In this document: positions 34,358-46,229 of the stretch, one piece after another | How positions within the stretch are numbered: the stretch's first letter is position 1 | How the letters are laid out: every line of letters starts with the position of its first letter | Source of the DNA: Zygnema cylindricum | Taxonomy: Eukaryota; Streptophyta; Zygnematophyceae; Zygnematales; Zygnemataceae | DNA: 64,000 nt | Assembly: GCA_037447655.1 (NCBI GenBank) | Contig: JBBHKE010003326.1 | Location: 1 to 64,000, forward strand | Direction of reading: 5' to 3' | The notes under the pieces: model-generated | What the model was told of the DNA's origin: nothing | What the model saw: the letters and a program-made list of their open reading frames with translations, nothing else | Database searches by the model: none | Program-made: the position numbers and the translations under genes

Positions 34358-35465
34358 AGTTAGCTGGTATAGAAGATATGGAAGTACATCAGATGGATGT
34401 AAAGACACCATTTTTGCATGGAGAACTAGAGGAGACCATTAACATACAACAGCTTGAAATGTATGCAAAACCAAGAAAAGAGTACTTAGCATGCAAATTG
34501 CTCAAATCTTTGTACGGCCTAAAACAAGCCCTTAGGCAATGGAATCTGAAGCTTGATGAGTTCTTCACTAGACTAAGATTTCAAAGGATAAGTTTTGATC
34601 ACTCTGTCTATGTTATAAAGGGTGAGGATGGGATAGTGTATGTAGCGGTGTAGGAAGATGATTTAATGTTAATTAGCAAATCAATGGCTGTAATTACCAA
34701 AATCAAAACAACTTTAAATTCACGGTTCGAGATGAAAGAACTCGGTGAGGCAAAATATACTTTGGGTATCCATGAAGAAAGGAGTAAAATTAAAAATTAA
34801 TAAAACTAGCTCAAAAGGAGGCTATTGGAAACATGCTATATGAGTATGGAATTCGGGGGGCAAAAGGATGTCTAACTCCAATGGAGTTTCGGCAAAAGTT
34901 AGAGGGAGAAGAGACAAAACCTGGTGTTATTGTTAGCAAGTATTTAGAGTGAAGGGAGAATGATTTTATGTCACAAATACCATACAGACAGATAGTGGGA
35001 AGCTTAATATATTTCATGAACTATACTCGTTCTAACATTGATGCAACAGTTGGGGTACTAAGTAGAAGTATAGAGAATCCAAGAAAATCTGATTTTGATG
35101 CACCAAGGAGAGTATAAAGATATTTGGCAAGAACCAAAGACCTCAAACTCACACTAGGCGAAGGAGAAGTGAAGCTGCAAACGTGGAGTTATGGAAGCCA
35201 TGGGGACATGCTAAGTTGGAAATCCACCACGAGATTTGTTCTACAAATTGGGAATGGGACTTGCTGCTAGAGCAGCAAACTTCTAAAGGATACAGCACAC
35301 TCAACAATGGAGTGAGAATATATGGAAGCAAGCTCGGCCCTCAAAGAACTCTTATAGGTAAAATCCATGTTGTAGGAACTAGAATACATGCAGGTTGGTC
35401 CAGAGTTAATTTGGTGTGATAACCAAGCTGCTGCAATTTTGTGTCCTCGATTGGACTATAGAATA
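34358..35465 (+). pseudogene. Copia RT/RNase H remnant C
   Basis: RT starts in mid-domain: MEVHQMDVKTPFLHGELEE, LKSLYGLKQALRQWNLKLDE, then AVYVDD-like sequence interrupted by a stop (34650). It continues with ELGEAKYTLGIHEE, QIPYRQIVGSLIYFMNYTRS and an RNase H remnant with CDNQAAAIL near 35420. Gag, protease and integrase are absent because the LTR end is joined straight to RT. Multiple stops: inactive. Confidence 0.85.
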
Positions 35466-36460
35466 TAGGAAGCCTCTAGATAGTTTTTAACTAGCCCACT
35501 TTAAGCCACAGCCACTACTGCCCTAGCAATTAAACTGACATTTTGAATGCATTCCTCTGCAGCCTGGACTCCCTTGATTGCGTAGGAAAAAGAATCTGTG
35601 AAAACGCCCAACCAGGCGATAAATTATGAGGCAGTAAAAATGCCAATTTGTACAAACTTTCAAAGGGAGAGGTGACTACCTACCAAAATTTTCTAAGTCC
35701 TGATTCCCTCTAATAACTTCTATCTACTGAAGTACGGACCTATCAGATTATTGTACCGTAGCAAAAAGTACTACTGCCGGTGTAACTTTTGTACGGCCTA
35801 TGTACGACAAGGCTATTAAGCGGAAGCGTGTCTGCTTTTTACTCGTCCGTACATTCCTCGGAATTCCTATGACCGAATGTCATCTCTCCACGTGGCTCTA
35901 GGTCATGCCACGTCAGAAAAACGCCAAGGTGACCACTCCGGGATTTCGGCAATGACGTGCGCAGTCGGATTTGTAATGAGACGTAATCTTAGCCGTTAGA
36001 ATTACTTGCGTGACATTTGTTTCGCTGTCAAATAAATGCGAGGTATTCATTCTATATTGATGTCGTACTAAAACTGTATATATGCACTCCGTATCCCGTT
36101 TTAGTTAAATGGATTTGTTCTTTCTTAAATGTATATATATCTATCACACGCTATAACATTTAGCATTGATCCTAGTCTAATAGGATAAAGCTGATCGATA
36201 TCAGCCAACTTGACGAACTTGAGGTACCGGGATCAAATCCCGGGTTTTTCAGGACTATTTTTAGTAACCTACTAAAAATAACTGCCTCTTGAACTAAGGC
36301 TGCCATGGATCAACCACCCTCTCACCAGAACCACTTCAAAGGCGAGGTAGTAGAACCCCTTTGCCAAAGGGCAAGAGAATTCCTCCAAAATATTGAAGAT
36401 GCCAACAATCAGCAAGAGAGTATTAACAACGATGGGGCGATGAGCGGCAGCGAGATCTAA
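35466..36460 (-). mobile_element. LTR K (A/B/C-related, minus orientation)
   Basis: In inverse orientation it follows the layout of LTR C: TAGAGGCTTCCTATA near its end, the CTACCTACCAAAATTTTCTA block, AAGTACTACTGCCGGTGTA, an AACGCCAAGGTGACCACTCC block, the tRNA-like module (36165-36250) and the GCTGCCATGGATCAACC block. The outer borders are not sharp. It lies opposite in direction to remnant C, so it is not simply C's 3' LTR. Confidence 0.6.
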
Positions 36461-36809
36461 AGATTTTATAAAATTACCTATTTGGTTTTTTTTTTTAACT
36501 CGTATTTTGTGAATGGTTCTTGATTTATAGAATAGGAATAGACGTGATAATCATAGCAGCTTGATGTAGGCAGTTATTGAAGTTTAGTAGTTATTCACTT
36601 TATAGGATAAACAAGATTTGATATATTCGTACGAATTTTTTTGGGATAATACATTGATGTATTCTAGAAAAATAACATGTTGTTTATAATGGCGTACCAT
36701 CTCACTTAAATTTAATCATGTGTTTATCGTAATATGTTGTTAAAGTGGTATACAGAAAATGGAGTGTGCGTGTACACAAGATGTATGGACTTTTATGCAT
36801 TGTATATGT
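36461..36809. other. No gene recognised
   Basis: AT-rich spacer with no supported feature. Confidence 0.4.
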
Positions 36810-37258
36810 TAAACTAATCAGAGATGAGTGGGCTTCGTCGCCGTTTAGTCACCCATTGACGAATTTTTAATTGATGTCACATGAAAAACTAATCAGCGCC
36901 ACACTTCGTTGCCTTCCTAGTCATCCATCAAGGAATTTTAATTGTTGTCACATGAAAAACTAATCAGCGACGAGTAGGCTTCTTCGCCTTCCTAGTCATC
37001 CATCAACGAATTTTAGCTGTTGTCACATGAAAAACTAATCAGCGACGAGTAGGCTTCGTCGTCTCCCTAGTCATCCAACGACGAATTTTAATTGTTGTCA
37101 CATGAAAAACTAATTAGCGACGAGTAGGCTTTGTCGCCTTCCTAGTCATCCATCGACGAATTTTAATTGTTGTCACGTGAAAAACTAATCAGCAACGAGT
37201 AGGCTTCGTCGCCTTGCTAGTCATCCATCGACGAATTTTAATTGTTGTCACTGTATGA
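36810..37258. repeat. 75-bp minisatellite, about six units
   Basis: Units begin AAAAACTAATCAGCGACGAG and contain GGCTTCGTCGCC and TAGTCATCCATCGACGAATT. Unit starts at 36884, 36955, 37030, 37105 and 37180 give spacings of 71, 75, 75 and 75. The first two units are diverged. Each unit can form a small GCGACGA/TCGTCGC stem. Similar words occur in LTR E (18330-18470). Confidence 0.9.
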
Positions 37259-38269
37259 AAGGGTAGTTTCAGGATATTTTTTTTTCTTTATAAGCCGCGA
37301 TATTGCCTCGTCGGTGTACTGAAATCCGATACAATCTTCCACTTCGTCGTTATCTCCGACAAAAAAAAAGTATATCCTCTTCATTTTTTGCCAATGTAAC
37401 GACTACCCTTCGTCATCGCACGGACTTACAGCGCCGACACTGGTCCGTCGCATTACCATGAGGAGCAAGTTTAAACACTAAATGGATAATATTCTGACTA
37501 TCAAGAAAGACGCCCGCTTTTATTGTGCATCGTTTTCACATTTTTACATCGAGAAGAAAACAATCAAATGGAATGAATACAAAACCATATATTCTATGTA
37601 ATATAAGTACAATACGATCAAGGTAAGGGGAGAGCAGTGAGATACATGAAGTTATAATGTCGGCATGTAAGGATGATACACAAAAGAGTATATGGCTATC
37701 CCATTAGATACAATTCAATATAAAAAAGGTATGAGGATATAAACATGAATCAAAATGAAAAAAGACAAAATTATACAAAAAAACAGTGTAAATTCAAAAT
37801 AAAATAGTCATTTATAACAATAGCGGAAGCTAAGAAAATACAATTTTATATTTCACGGTGATATCCTTTACAACGTTATACTCCACAAAGGATGTGTTGT
37901 ATCCATCAAATCTACAACATGATACAAAGCCATAATTCCTACACTACTCTAAAAAACCCGTTTATAGAATGGAATCCCTATACTAAAAATAAAAGTTAAC
38001 CAAGGTAATACTACACACAATATCTAGGTGGTCACCGCCATCCGTCACGGCGAAAATAGGTCCTTGCAAAGTACTCCACGAAATGCTCCAAACGATTTCT
38101 TTCGACCAACACCTCGTATATGAACCGAAATTCTTCCCGGAATTCATATGTTGCCGTGTGGTGCGGATAATTACACCGACCGTCGAATGGGTTTCACCAG
38201 AAAAAAAAATTGAATGTCGATTATAATATCATATACAAAGGATAAACACAGGAAAAATGAACAACAGGG
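37259..38269. other. No gene recognised
   Basis: Starts with further CGTCG-rich words up to about 37450, then AT-rich unassigned sequence. Confidence 0.4.
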
Positions 38270-38815
38270 GATACTTGAGTTAGAAAATAAAGGGGAAATG
38301 GAAAAGAGAAAGTGGGCGATGAGAGTGAGAGTGAATAATAGAGAAAGGGTGTGGGACTTAACGAGAGAAAGAAAGAGAGAGAGAGTGGAAAGAAGAGAGG
38401 GGATAAATTAATAGAGATAGGGTATAGAAAAGAATAGAAGAGAGAGGGAGAGCATGGGAAGAAGAAGGGGACATAGAATATTAGAAAAAAGGTACGAAAT
38501 AGAATATAAGAGAGAAGGAGAGAATGGGAACAAAAGAATGACAGAGAGTAGTTGAGGAAATATATAAGACTGGATGAATGAGACAGACAAAGTGGATAGA
38601 ATATAGTGACAGCTAGTAATAAGGCTAGTAATAGGTAAATGGTATAGAACATGACGAGACAAAGGGAGAATTCGGGAAAGAGAGAGTGCGAGAGAGAGTA
38701 GAAAAAGGGGACAAAAAGAACGAAAAAGTTTTTACAATGCGAAGAGGGAGAGAGAATGAGAAAGGAAAAAAGGATAGAAAGGAAAAGAAAGTGAGAGTGG
38801 GACGAAAAACCGGAT
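38270..38815. repeat. Purine-rich tract (GA-rich)
   Basis: About 540 bp of strongly purine-biased plus strand with repeated AGAGAGAAAG, GAGAGTG and GAATAGAAGAG words. The complementary strand gives a Ser/Phe/Leu-rich open frame that is best explained by composition. Confidence 0.85.
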
Positions 38816-40026
38816 ACAGCGACACACTTACCCATGATATTCTTCGTATATCGTAGAAGATGACGCGTCTTTATAGGTTGTATCGCCATGTAATCGACAA
38901 CCCTAATACTATTGTAAAATCCCTAATAATCCATGGCGGACTGAATGTCGTTCCATCAACAGTGGCGGCGGTTCGACGCATCTTCTTCAAAAATTAGAAT
39001 TTTTTACTAAAAATGGACCCAGGGTATTCGCACATCACTCACCTATTGACGAGGACGTGGATGGGATTGGTCAGAACAAGAATCTTTTATTTGTGTTCTG
39101 TCCGCACTCGCCGCTAATTTGATATCTTTTTGGGTTTTCAAGGCGCCGCGTATTTTTCCAATGTAAATTGTGTAACTTTATTCTAATACGTACGCATTGT
39201 GACTCTAAATTATTGTCATTTTGTGTACCACACCCCATTTTAAAGTCAAATTTAACTTTAATCAAGGTTTATTTCCTTCACAAGTCCGGTATTACCGTTA
39301 TGTTTCACTTTGAACATGTAATAGGATACATATGCACTCTATTAAGTTACATGGACATCAAATAATGTTCAAACGACAACATATTAGAATAAACTTTTAC
39401 TGTCATACGACATATGTAAGCACGTGACGATATGCTTTCGTAACATACGCATTTTTTCGCATATGAACATGTCATCCGTTGACATTATGACACACAAAAA
39501 CAAGCATCTGAATACATACGAACGCCTAAGTTGCAAACTCCACTCCACGTTTATTCTAAGCGCAGTTCTATATGCGAACCACATATATTCATCACACTTT
39601 CCGTACAATTTCCGATAATGAAGTACATTGATGTACGGACAACCACCCTCCGTACACCACAGTATTCATGAAATATGTACGGTGACACCATTGACGCTAA
39701 TTCACAAGAACCGTAATTAACGTCACAGAAAAAATAGAATCAGTCATTGTATTTCGGGTATCAATGTCAAAATTTTGGGGCGCCGATATAGAGTACATAA
39801 GTCTAATAAGGATTCACGGTGTACTAGTTATTTTTCTCCCTGCCCGTCACGCGCATATACGGAAAAGACGAGGATGTACGGAAAAAAATATGCAAGGTCG
39901 CGGACCTCCACTTTCATTCATGGGTCCTCGATAGAATTTTGCGTCGTCGTCGCCTCTCCCCTCTCCCTCTCACAATATCACTTTTATCTCACACTTTTAA
40001 GAATAAGGCACTACAAAACTGGTATA
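38816..40026. other. No gene recognised
   Basis: Unassigned. Short frames have no recognisable domain. Confidence 0.4.
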
Positions 40027-40437
40027 AAATGAAAGATATTTGAAAAATAATTATTTTATCTACCTTTATGTATATTTTTATTGCAAGTAGAGCAAAAAAA
40101 GTAGAGAAAACGAAATCAGGTATCCATGGCCGAAAGTTCTTCAATCTGTGACGTCAACGTGGTTGAGCGTGACGTCACAATGTTACAAAACCCTAAACAT
40201 CTGCCATGTCACAAAATTACAAAAATGTAGACGTCTACAACTGTCGCTGTTTTTGTTAGCGTCACCAAATTTGTAGTCGTCCTCAACCGTCACAATGTTG
40301 TACCTACGTCTACAACCGTCGCATGTCAAAGTTTCGATTTCATTTTCGCATAGGGACGCTTTTCAAACTAGTACGGAACACTTCACTACAGTCCAAAGTA
40401 CTTTTTCGAAGTATCGCTTACATGGGACGTACCCTTA
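40027..40437 (+). repeat. Inverted repeat pair, left copy
   Basis: Reverse-complement partner of 48648-49090. Shared blocks include GCGTGACGTCACAATGT, AACCCTAAACATCT, AGACGTCTAC and CATGGGACGTACCCTTA. The end GGGACGTACCC followed by TTA resembles a transposon terminus with a TTA/TAA target. Confidence 0.75.
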
Positions 40438-40924
40438 CTTATATTTTTTATGTACAGACCGCCGAGCGCGTGTCGCGTCATGCCACGTCACGTCAACAAA
40501 AATAAATCGCCCGACAAAAAAATATCGATGCAAAATTTGGCGCCTTCCGTATGATATTTTGCGTTGGCACGCACATCATTTTTTATTTTTTCGTATCCAA
40601 GCAAAACATCGAAAATCGAAAGTACAAAAAATCGTACTTTCATACGATATGTCGCGCTGGCACGCACGTAATTCTCGTATCCAGGTACAGGTAATGTTCG
40701 TTAGTTGTTTCGCCCGTGGTGTGCAGGGTATGCAGGTCTCTTACCCGAGGCGAAAAGTGTCGAGACCTGCACACTTTGCAAAATATCGCCGGGTACCGCG
40801 GATTTTTAGGGTCATACGGTTTTTGGTTGTGTTTTTTTTTATATAAAAAAAACACGAATGAGAAAAAAACCCTCAACATATTTATACACACGACGCGCCG
40901 CGCGGCGCACAACGTCGTAAAGCA
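40438..40924. other. Duplicated spacer, no gene
   Basis: 40490-40690 parallels 49655-49790 (AAAAAAATATCGATGCAAAA, CGCCTTCC, GGCACGCACGTAATT, TCGTATCCA). A related unit is repeated within 40550-40685. Beyond 40690 the sequence is unique to this copy. Confidence 0.5.
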
Positions 40925-41048
40925 AAATTGGAGTGAAATGTGTGAAGGGCGACGTGGACGCTTCACACGCTACCTTCACACCTAAAAACGCTCGATTGAA
41001 GGTCGCGTGTGAAGCGTCCAAGTCGCCCTTCACACATTTCACTCAATT
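40925..41048. repeat. Long near-perfect hairpin
   Basis: Arms of about 52 bp (AGTGAAATGTGTGAAGGGCG... and its complement ending CGCCCTTCACACATTTCACT) pair with only two or three mismatches around a loop of about 17 nt. Size and pairing resemble a MITE remnant or a miRNA-precursor-like fold. Transcription is unknown. Confidence 0.9.
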
Positions 41049-41195
41049 TTTTCGAAGTCGCTGGGCCATAAATATGATTTCGATGTCACATATAAAGCGC
41101 CAAAATCCATCGGCGATCAAAAGTGTCAGCGGCATTTTCGCTAAGAGACCTGGGTTTACACCACAGGTAGCAACTAACTCTACCTGTACTGTACA

Positions 41196-41735
41196 GTACA
41201 CTGTCAATCGCTATTAGAGTAAAGGAATAAATAGAGTAAAAAAAAAAATAGTGTTATAAACACTAATCGGAAATTATTTTTTTTGAAAAAAAATATATAT
41301 ACTATTTAATCCCTAACTGTAATTTGGGTTATCTTGAATAATAAATACTCGCCCTTGCGATGTCTACAGTAATATATGTATTTATACAAAATCTGACAAT
41401 TCGCAGGCCGTCGCGCTTTTCACACGGTCGACGGACGAACATATATGAACGTGATTTTTGTCGATGAGTTTGCGTCTCTTTCTTCCAGTGTACATTCACA
41501 TGTGTGCGCAATAATGTTAAGTGTCTTTCTATGCCTTTGTAATTCAAAAAGTACCATTTTGTACGGAAATGTCTTGTCTGTACGCCTCACTATTTCCATC
41601 GCAGTGTACTTCCATTATTAACGCAAATTGAAAAAAAAAACTAATTAGAATAATGGATTGTATTTCTGGTTTTTTTTTTTTTGAAAAAAGGGCACCAAAT
41701 TGGCGCTATATACTCTAATAGCGATTAACGGTGAA
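41196..41735. mobile_element. M1-family element, copy 4
   Basis: About 540 bp. The left end TACACTGTCAATCGCTATTA and the right end in reverse complement, TTCACCGTTAATCGCTATTA, form inverted termini. The whole is the near reverse complement of copy 3 at 27053-27579, including ACTGTAGACATCG/CGATGTCTACAGT and the AACCCAAATTA-type block. Confidence 0.75.
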
Positions 41736-41879
41736 CTATAGCACTCAAAAACGAAAGCTATAAAAAATCGTACTATAATTTAATGCATACTTTAATTCAT
41801 TTAATGAACGATGCCAACATGGAACACCTTCTTTAATTATGTCACGTCACCACTAGTGGATATTATATTTTTGCCAGTG

Positions 41880-43740
41880 TTGTCCATCTGTCATCCAAAT
41901 AGAAGCATTCTTTCACCAAATCTTAAAATATACAGGAAAAAGAAAGCCTAATGCTGTATAATTCTTTTACCAGCAAACTGTAGTTGGACAAATTTCGAGT
42001 CTTCCACCATTTGGAGCTATTTTTTAACCAAGCCTACATACTGATTACTTTACATGAATGATTCCAGTGCATTTTGAACACATGAGTTACAATAGAATGC
42101 CTTTTGGAAAAAAACATATGCCAATTCTTGTGCGTAAGTAATGAAATAGAAAAATAATGATATAGCAATGATACAGTATAATATACCAATGACGTAGTAA
42201 TGATATCATACAAATGTTTTAGCATTTATATATTTTAATATCATTGCTCTTCTTAAGTAGTGTTACACACTAAACTCCAACAAGTGATTCCTTCTAAAAG
42301 AAAAATAGAGCGAAGATTGATTTAATGTCTATAGCTTTAATTTTGGTCTTAATGACATTGCTAAATTATGAACCGCAGAGATGATAAAGGTTAGCGATTA
42401 AGCAAATAATATCATTAACTTGTTTCCTGTTCAGAGGGTTGACAAAACAAGGACGAATTATCGCAAATATTCGTTTCAGATTTCTTTGAAAAAAGCGAAA
42501 ACAGGTGCGGTAAATGATGCTTCAGCAGGAAAAGCAGTGGAATTTTTTTTATAATAGGCACAAATAGTAATAATAATAAAACTAGCATCACCCATTACAA
42601 TCGCCAAACACCAAACACCAAATACTAAATACCTACACCAGCATCGATAAATATCAAAATAACAATAACTACAAAAATACACAAAAACAATAATAACGTT
42701 TAAATTAACAAAAAAAATAGCAATAACATCATTTTTTTTGCTTCGTGTCTACTATGATTCTCAATATCATGACTTTTTATTTTTGGCCTCTTCCATTTAT
42801 GGATTTTTCCTTTTTTGGCCTTTCGTGGCCTCACTTTCTTTAGTACATTTCTCAGAATGATTGGGGGGAAAAAACTCACCCAGTTCGCATTCAATTGCAT
42901 AAACGCTTGTAAATTCCCTGGAATAAAATACAACATACAAAATTATATATAAATATTAAAAAAAAAACTTGTAATTTCAATAATTGTTTAAGAATTAAAT
43001 TGAGCAACATCGCATTCAACAAGATCAAATACAAAAAGAGCACACACAAGAAGAAACTTACGATTCTGAGTCAACAAGATAATCATATTTATTCGGATTC
43101 GCGACATCTCCGGTAACAGTCCAGTATATAGCCCATCCGTAACAATCGGGGTCAGTCCAAAAATAGACAGCTTTACACATAGAATGGAGCGGAAACGAAT
43201 CTTTTACGTTCCACTCTATTTTCATGGACCATACATTCGCCTTAAACAGAGATTTGAGATTCTCGCATCCAGGTACGACTCTTTGTCGTCTAGTAGTCCC
43301 CTTATATTGGGGTTTTTGCCAGATTGAGATCCATGTTCCCATTGTTGCAGATTGCGTGATTTTCATTTTTGCCGACGAGCTGCCTGGAAAATATTGAATA
43401 AACCGATTTAAAAAGGATATAAACGGGCATAAAACGAACAAAAAGGGGGAATAAGATAAATCAATACTATAGGAATGAAAACAAGGGAAGGCGGAAACAA
43501 GTAACGAAGGAAATAAAAGAAATAAAAAACCAAAAATGAAACAAAAAATCAGAAATAGAACAAATAGAAAACGAAAGTACAACGCATTACAATGGACATT
43601 TCAATGAGTAAAGAAAATCGAAATGCAGATAGGAGGTGCTCACTAAAATGACAATACAATTAGTCTTAGATTTACACGCAAACGACAAAAACCATACAAC
43701 ACCCATCGAGCATTAATTGCTCTATTGAAGATTAGTGTGG
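41880..43740. repeat. Segmental duplication, copy 1
   Basis: Aligns with 61540-63305 in the same orientation (AAGCATTCTTTCACCAAATC, GTTTAAATTAACAAAA, the exons described below, TTAGTGTGGAAAACAATGTT). The divergence is visible but modest. It contains the two exons of the unknown gene. Confidence 0.85.
42880..43383 (-). CDS. Two-exon gene of unknown function, copy 1 (partial)
   Basis: Minus strand. Exon a, 43383-43062, follows the acceptor TATTTTCCAG and ends at the donor GTAAGT. Exon b, 42917-42880, lies between the acceptor TTTTATTCCAG and the donor GTGAGT. Joining them keeps a frame that ends SVYAIECELG. The larger exon reads TMGTWISIWQKPQYKGTTRR, VVPGCENLKSLFKANV, CKAVYFWTDPDCYGWAIYW. The paralogue at 62407-62938 keeps the same frame and residues, which argues for a real coding region. 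Spacing of GCENLxS and VYFWTDPDCYG loosely recalls beta/gamma-crystallin-like cystine-rich domains; this is a weak inference. The first and last exons were not found. The coordinates span the intron. Confidence 0.55.
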
Positions 43741-44679
43741 AAAACAATGTTGACGGTAATTGTTGAAATAAAAAGGCGGGAAGAAAAAAGTTACACAACA
43801 CTCATAAAACTTAGTTGGTGAGTCAAAGATTAATGTGCAAAAAAATGTCAAAAGAGTGTTGAAAATAAAAAATGAAATAAAAAGGAAAGTTGAGAAAATA
43901 AAATAAAGAAAGTTGAGAGAAACAAGTTCTACCTCCCAACCCATCAAAACCACACAACACTCATAAAGCTTAGTTGTGGAGTTAAAGACCATTGTTCAAA
44001 ACAATGTTAAAATAGAGTTGAAAATAAAAAGGAGGGAAAGGAAAGTCGAGAAGAACCAGTTGTACCTCGCAACCCATCAGGTTTCGCTCAAAAAACGACA
44101 TTGGAAATAGTCGAAGTCTCACTTTTTGCGAGAGCTAACGGGCAATAGAGACAAGACACGTGGCGCAAACTAGCGCAAGGAGAAGGGAACCGGAAAACCT
44201 GGGTGTTTTCCCCATGACTTTTTGTTTTTTCTGGCAAAAATCCGTTGTCTTTTCCTTTTTTTTTTTTGTATATTTTTTTGGCACTCTTGTAGCTTTGGAG
44301 TTCAAACCGATGGACTTTTGCAATTTATGGCCGAAGGAAATCGACGCACGTGTGAGACAAAACCGTACGGACATTCAAAACGTTGACGAGGTCAAAATTA
44401 ATTCGAGTCGATGGAGCCGAAGGCCATTGGATACCATGTGAGAAAATGGCCATACAGAAATGTCGGTCGTCAATAAAACAAAATGAAATCTTATAGCGCG
44501 ATTTTCTCAGTGTATAGTACAATAACTGTACGGATAGTTAAGGCGCGAACCACTGTCGTCACATGATGGGATCGCTTATTCACATAATTGCGGCTCTAGT
44601 TCATTTTTAGTGTGGAGTTGGCGTGGATGACAAAACAACACCGGAAAAATAGCATCATTTTACTACATAAAGGGCGATG
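43741..44679. other. No gene recognised
   Basis: Contains a repeated segment of about 180 bp (the AACACTCATAAA-CTTAGTTG and AAAATAAAAAG words recur near 43795 and 43965). It is not present in the second duplication copy at this position. Confidence 0.4.
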
Positions 44680-45340
44680 GAAAAACCATCAAAGTACAAA
44701 GGGGGTAAAAAAAAACAAATAGACAATTAAAGACTACAAGAGCCAATAGCTAAGAAAACAAAACAAAGCAAAAGAAAACAAACAAATGAGGAAAAACAAA
44801 AGCAACTAGGCTACCTAGCAAGACTAAACTAAAAACCCAAGATGACTAGACAAAAAAGGAAAAACCCACTCTATATGATGCCCCACAACCCCAGCCAACT
44901 AAATTCCAACACCCCCGAAGATCCTGGATGTGGACTGGATCTCGTGGAGGAAGGTCTGGGAGGCTTCGCCTATCGTGCGCCACCGTGCTTCGACGGAGAA
45001 GGGCCGCATCTTGCGCTCATTGAAAGGCGACCGATACACGTTGCCAATAAAAAGCAACTAGAAGGCTTGAGGGAGGGCTCCTTGAACCTGTACAATCAAA
45101 AGCTCTCTTAGCACAGTTGCGAAGAAAATCATCGAAAGACTTGTCCAAAGAACCACAAATCTCTGCGGCAAATAGGACAAACTGGTCCGCCGCGTCTCGG
45201 TGAGCGTAATCCCTTTACGTAGAAGCCGCTGCATCCCGAGCCGCCACACCTGGATGCACTGCCGGGCAAGAAGAAATGTGGGTCCAGTCGGATCAATAAA
45301 GACTACATCACCCAAAGTCGGCCCATTATGAATTTTCATT
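44680..45340 (-). pseudogene. Possible 3' end of a LINE (non-LTR) element
   Basis: Minus-strand sequence has a CPICRRDL motif with a later Cys (LRNCAKRAF in a shifted frame), reminiscent of the RT zinc-binding domain at the end of plant LINE ORF2. It is followed by a long T/G-rich tail (TTGGCTCTTGTAGTCTTTAA near 44725) such as ends many plant LINEs. The frame is broken and no RT core is present, so this is tentative. Confidence 0.35.
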
Positions 45341-45545
45341 AATGAGGCAATCAGGGTTGTACGGGTGTTTGTGTGGGTCCATCCTCATTTGCTTTTTTGT
45401 TCTCCTTACCATGTGAGCCGATCATGGCTTGAATTTAATTAACATTTAGCTGTATTGAGAAAAATTTCGGGACATTGTTGAAGCATCTGTAATTGTCATA
45501 TTTTATGGTTTCATGTCCACACCATTCCAAAGATATACATACCAT

Positions 45546-46229
45546 GCTTCCCACAAGAAGTTAACCTTCCCCACTTTGTGGTTATTGCAATGGTTACATC
45601 TGCTTTACAATGGGTAAACAAATTACGAGATAATTCTTGTGGGTTTTACCATTCCGGTGGTCGATTTGGAGAAAATTTGTACAAAATGTGGGGAGCGGTG
45701 CCAACATGCGCAATGGCGGTTAGTTCTTCAATAATGCTTATTATGACTATAGTAGTAACAAATGCACTTCCAACAAGCGTGTGGTCACTTCACACAGGTT
45801 TGTCTCTCCCTCCTCTCTTTCTCTCTTTGCGTTTCTTTTTATGGAAAAGAAAGGGAGAGGGAGAGCCGTTCTCTCTCTTTCTCAGTACATTCAATCACTA
45901 TTTTATATCCATATTAAACCCTCATATGGCATGTATGTGAAAATTGTTTCCGATCATGTTATTTCAACCATAAAAATCGTGTGACTCTGTGTACTATTTA
46001 TGTTAAATACCAACAAGCTTTCAAAGCTTTCAAATACTAAAATTACGCAAATTAATAGGCTTGCTCTAAACTATAATTTTTTTCTTATCATCTTGTTTTG
46101 CAGATTGTGTGAACGGATTGCAAATGGGTCGGATGTGCAAGATCAACCTGTAGTGTCAAAGATAATATTTATATTTGGGTATGTCAATATGATCCTCTAG
46201 GAAACTATAATGGGTGGAAGCCCTACTAA
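45546..46229 (+). pseudogene. PR-1-like (CAP superfamily) gene, broken, with one intron
   Basis: Exon 1 (to 45797) encodes TSALQWVNKLRDNSCGFYHS and GGRFGENLYKMWG, the CAP domain start with the conserved His and GENL. After a shift it gives NNAYYDYSSNKCTSNK. A missing base distorts the VCGHFTQ motif right before the donor CAG/GTTTGT. Exon 2 (46104-46229) follows TTTTGCAG and reads IV-stop-TDCKWVGCARSTC, then IYIWVCQYDPLGNYNGWKPY, the characteristic PR-1 C-terminus. Damage: two frame changes in exon 1 and a TGA at 46110-46112 where the family has the Trp of the QIVW motif. PR-1 proteins are secreted defence proteins. The signal-peptide part was not found. Homologous upstream DNA recurs at 63790-64000. 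Confidence 0.85.

Noticed and set aside
36810-37258. CRISPR-like array
   Set aside because: Units are contiguous 75-bp tandem repeats without unique spacers, in a eukaryotic context.
38221-38889. 222-codon minus-strand frame rich in Ser, Leu and Phe
   Set aside because: It is the complement of a low-complexity purine tract; composition alone keeps the frame open and no domain is present.
44842-45111. 89-codon plus-strand frame
   Set aside because: It lies on the strand opposite to the LINE-like tail and shows no domain.
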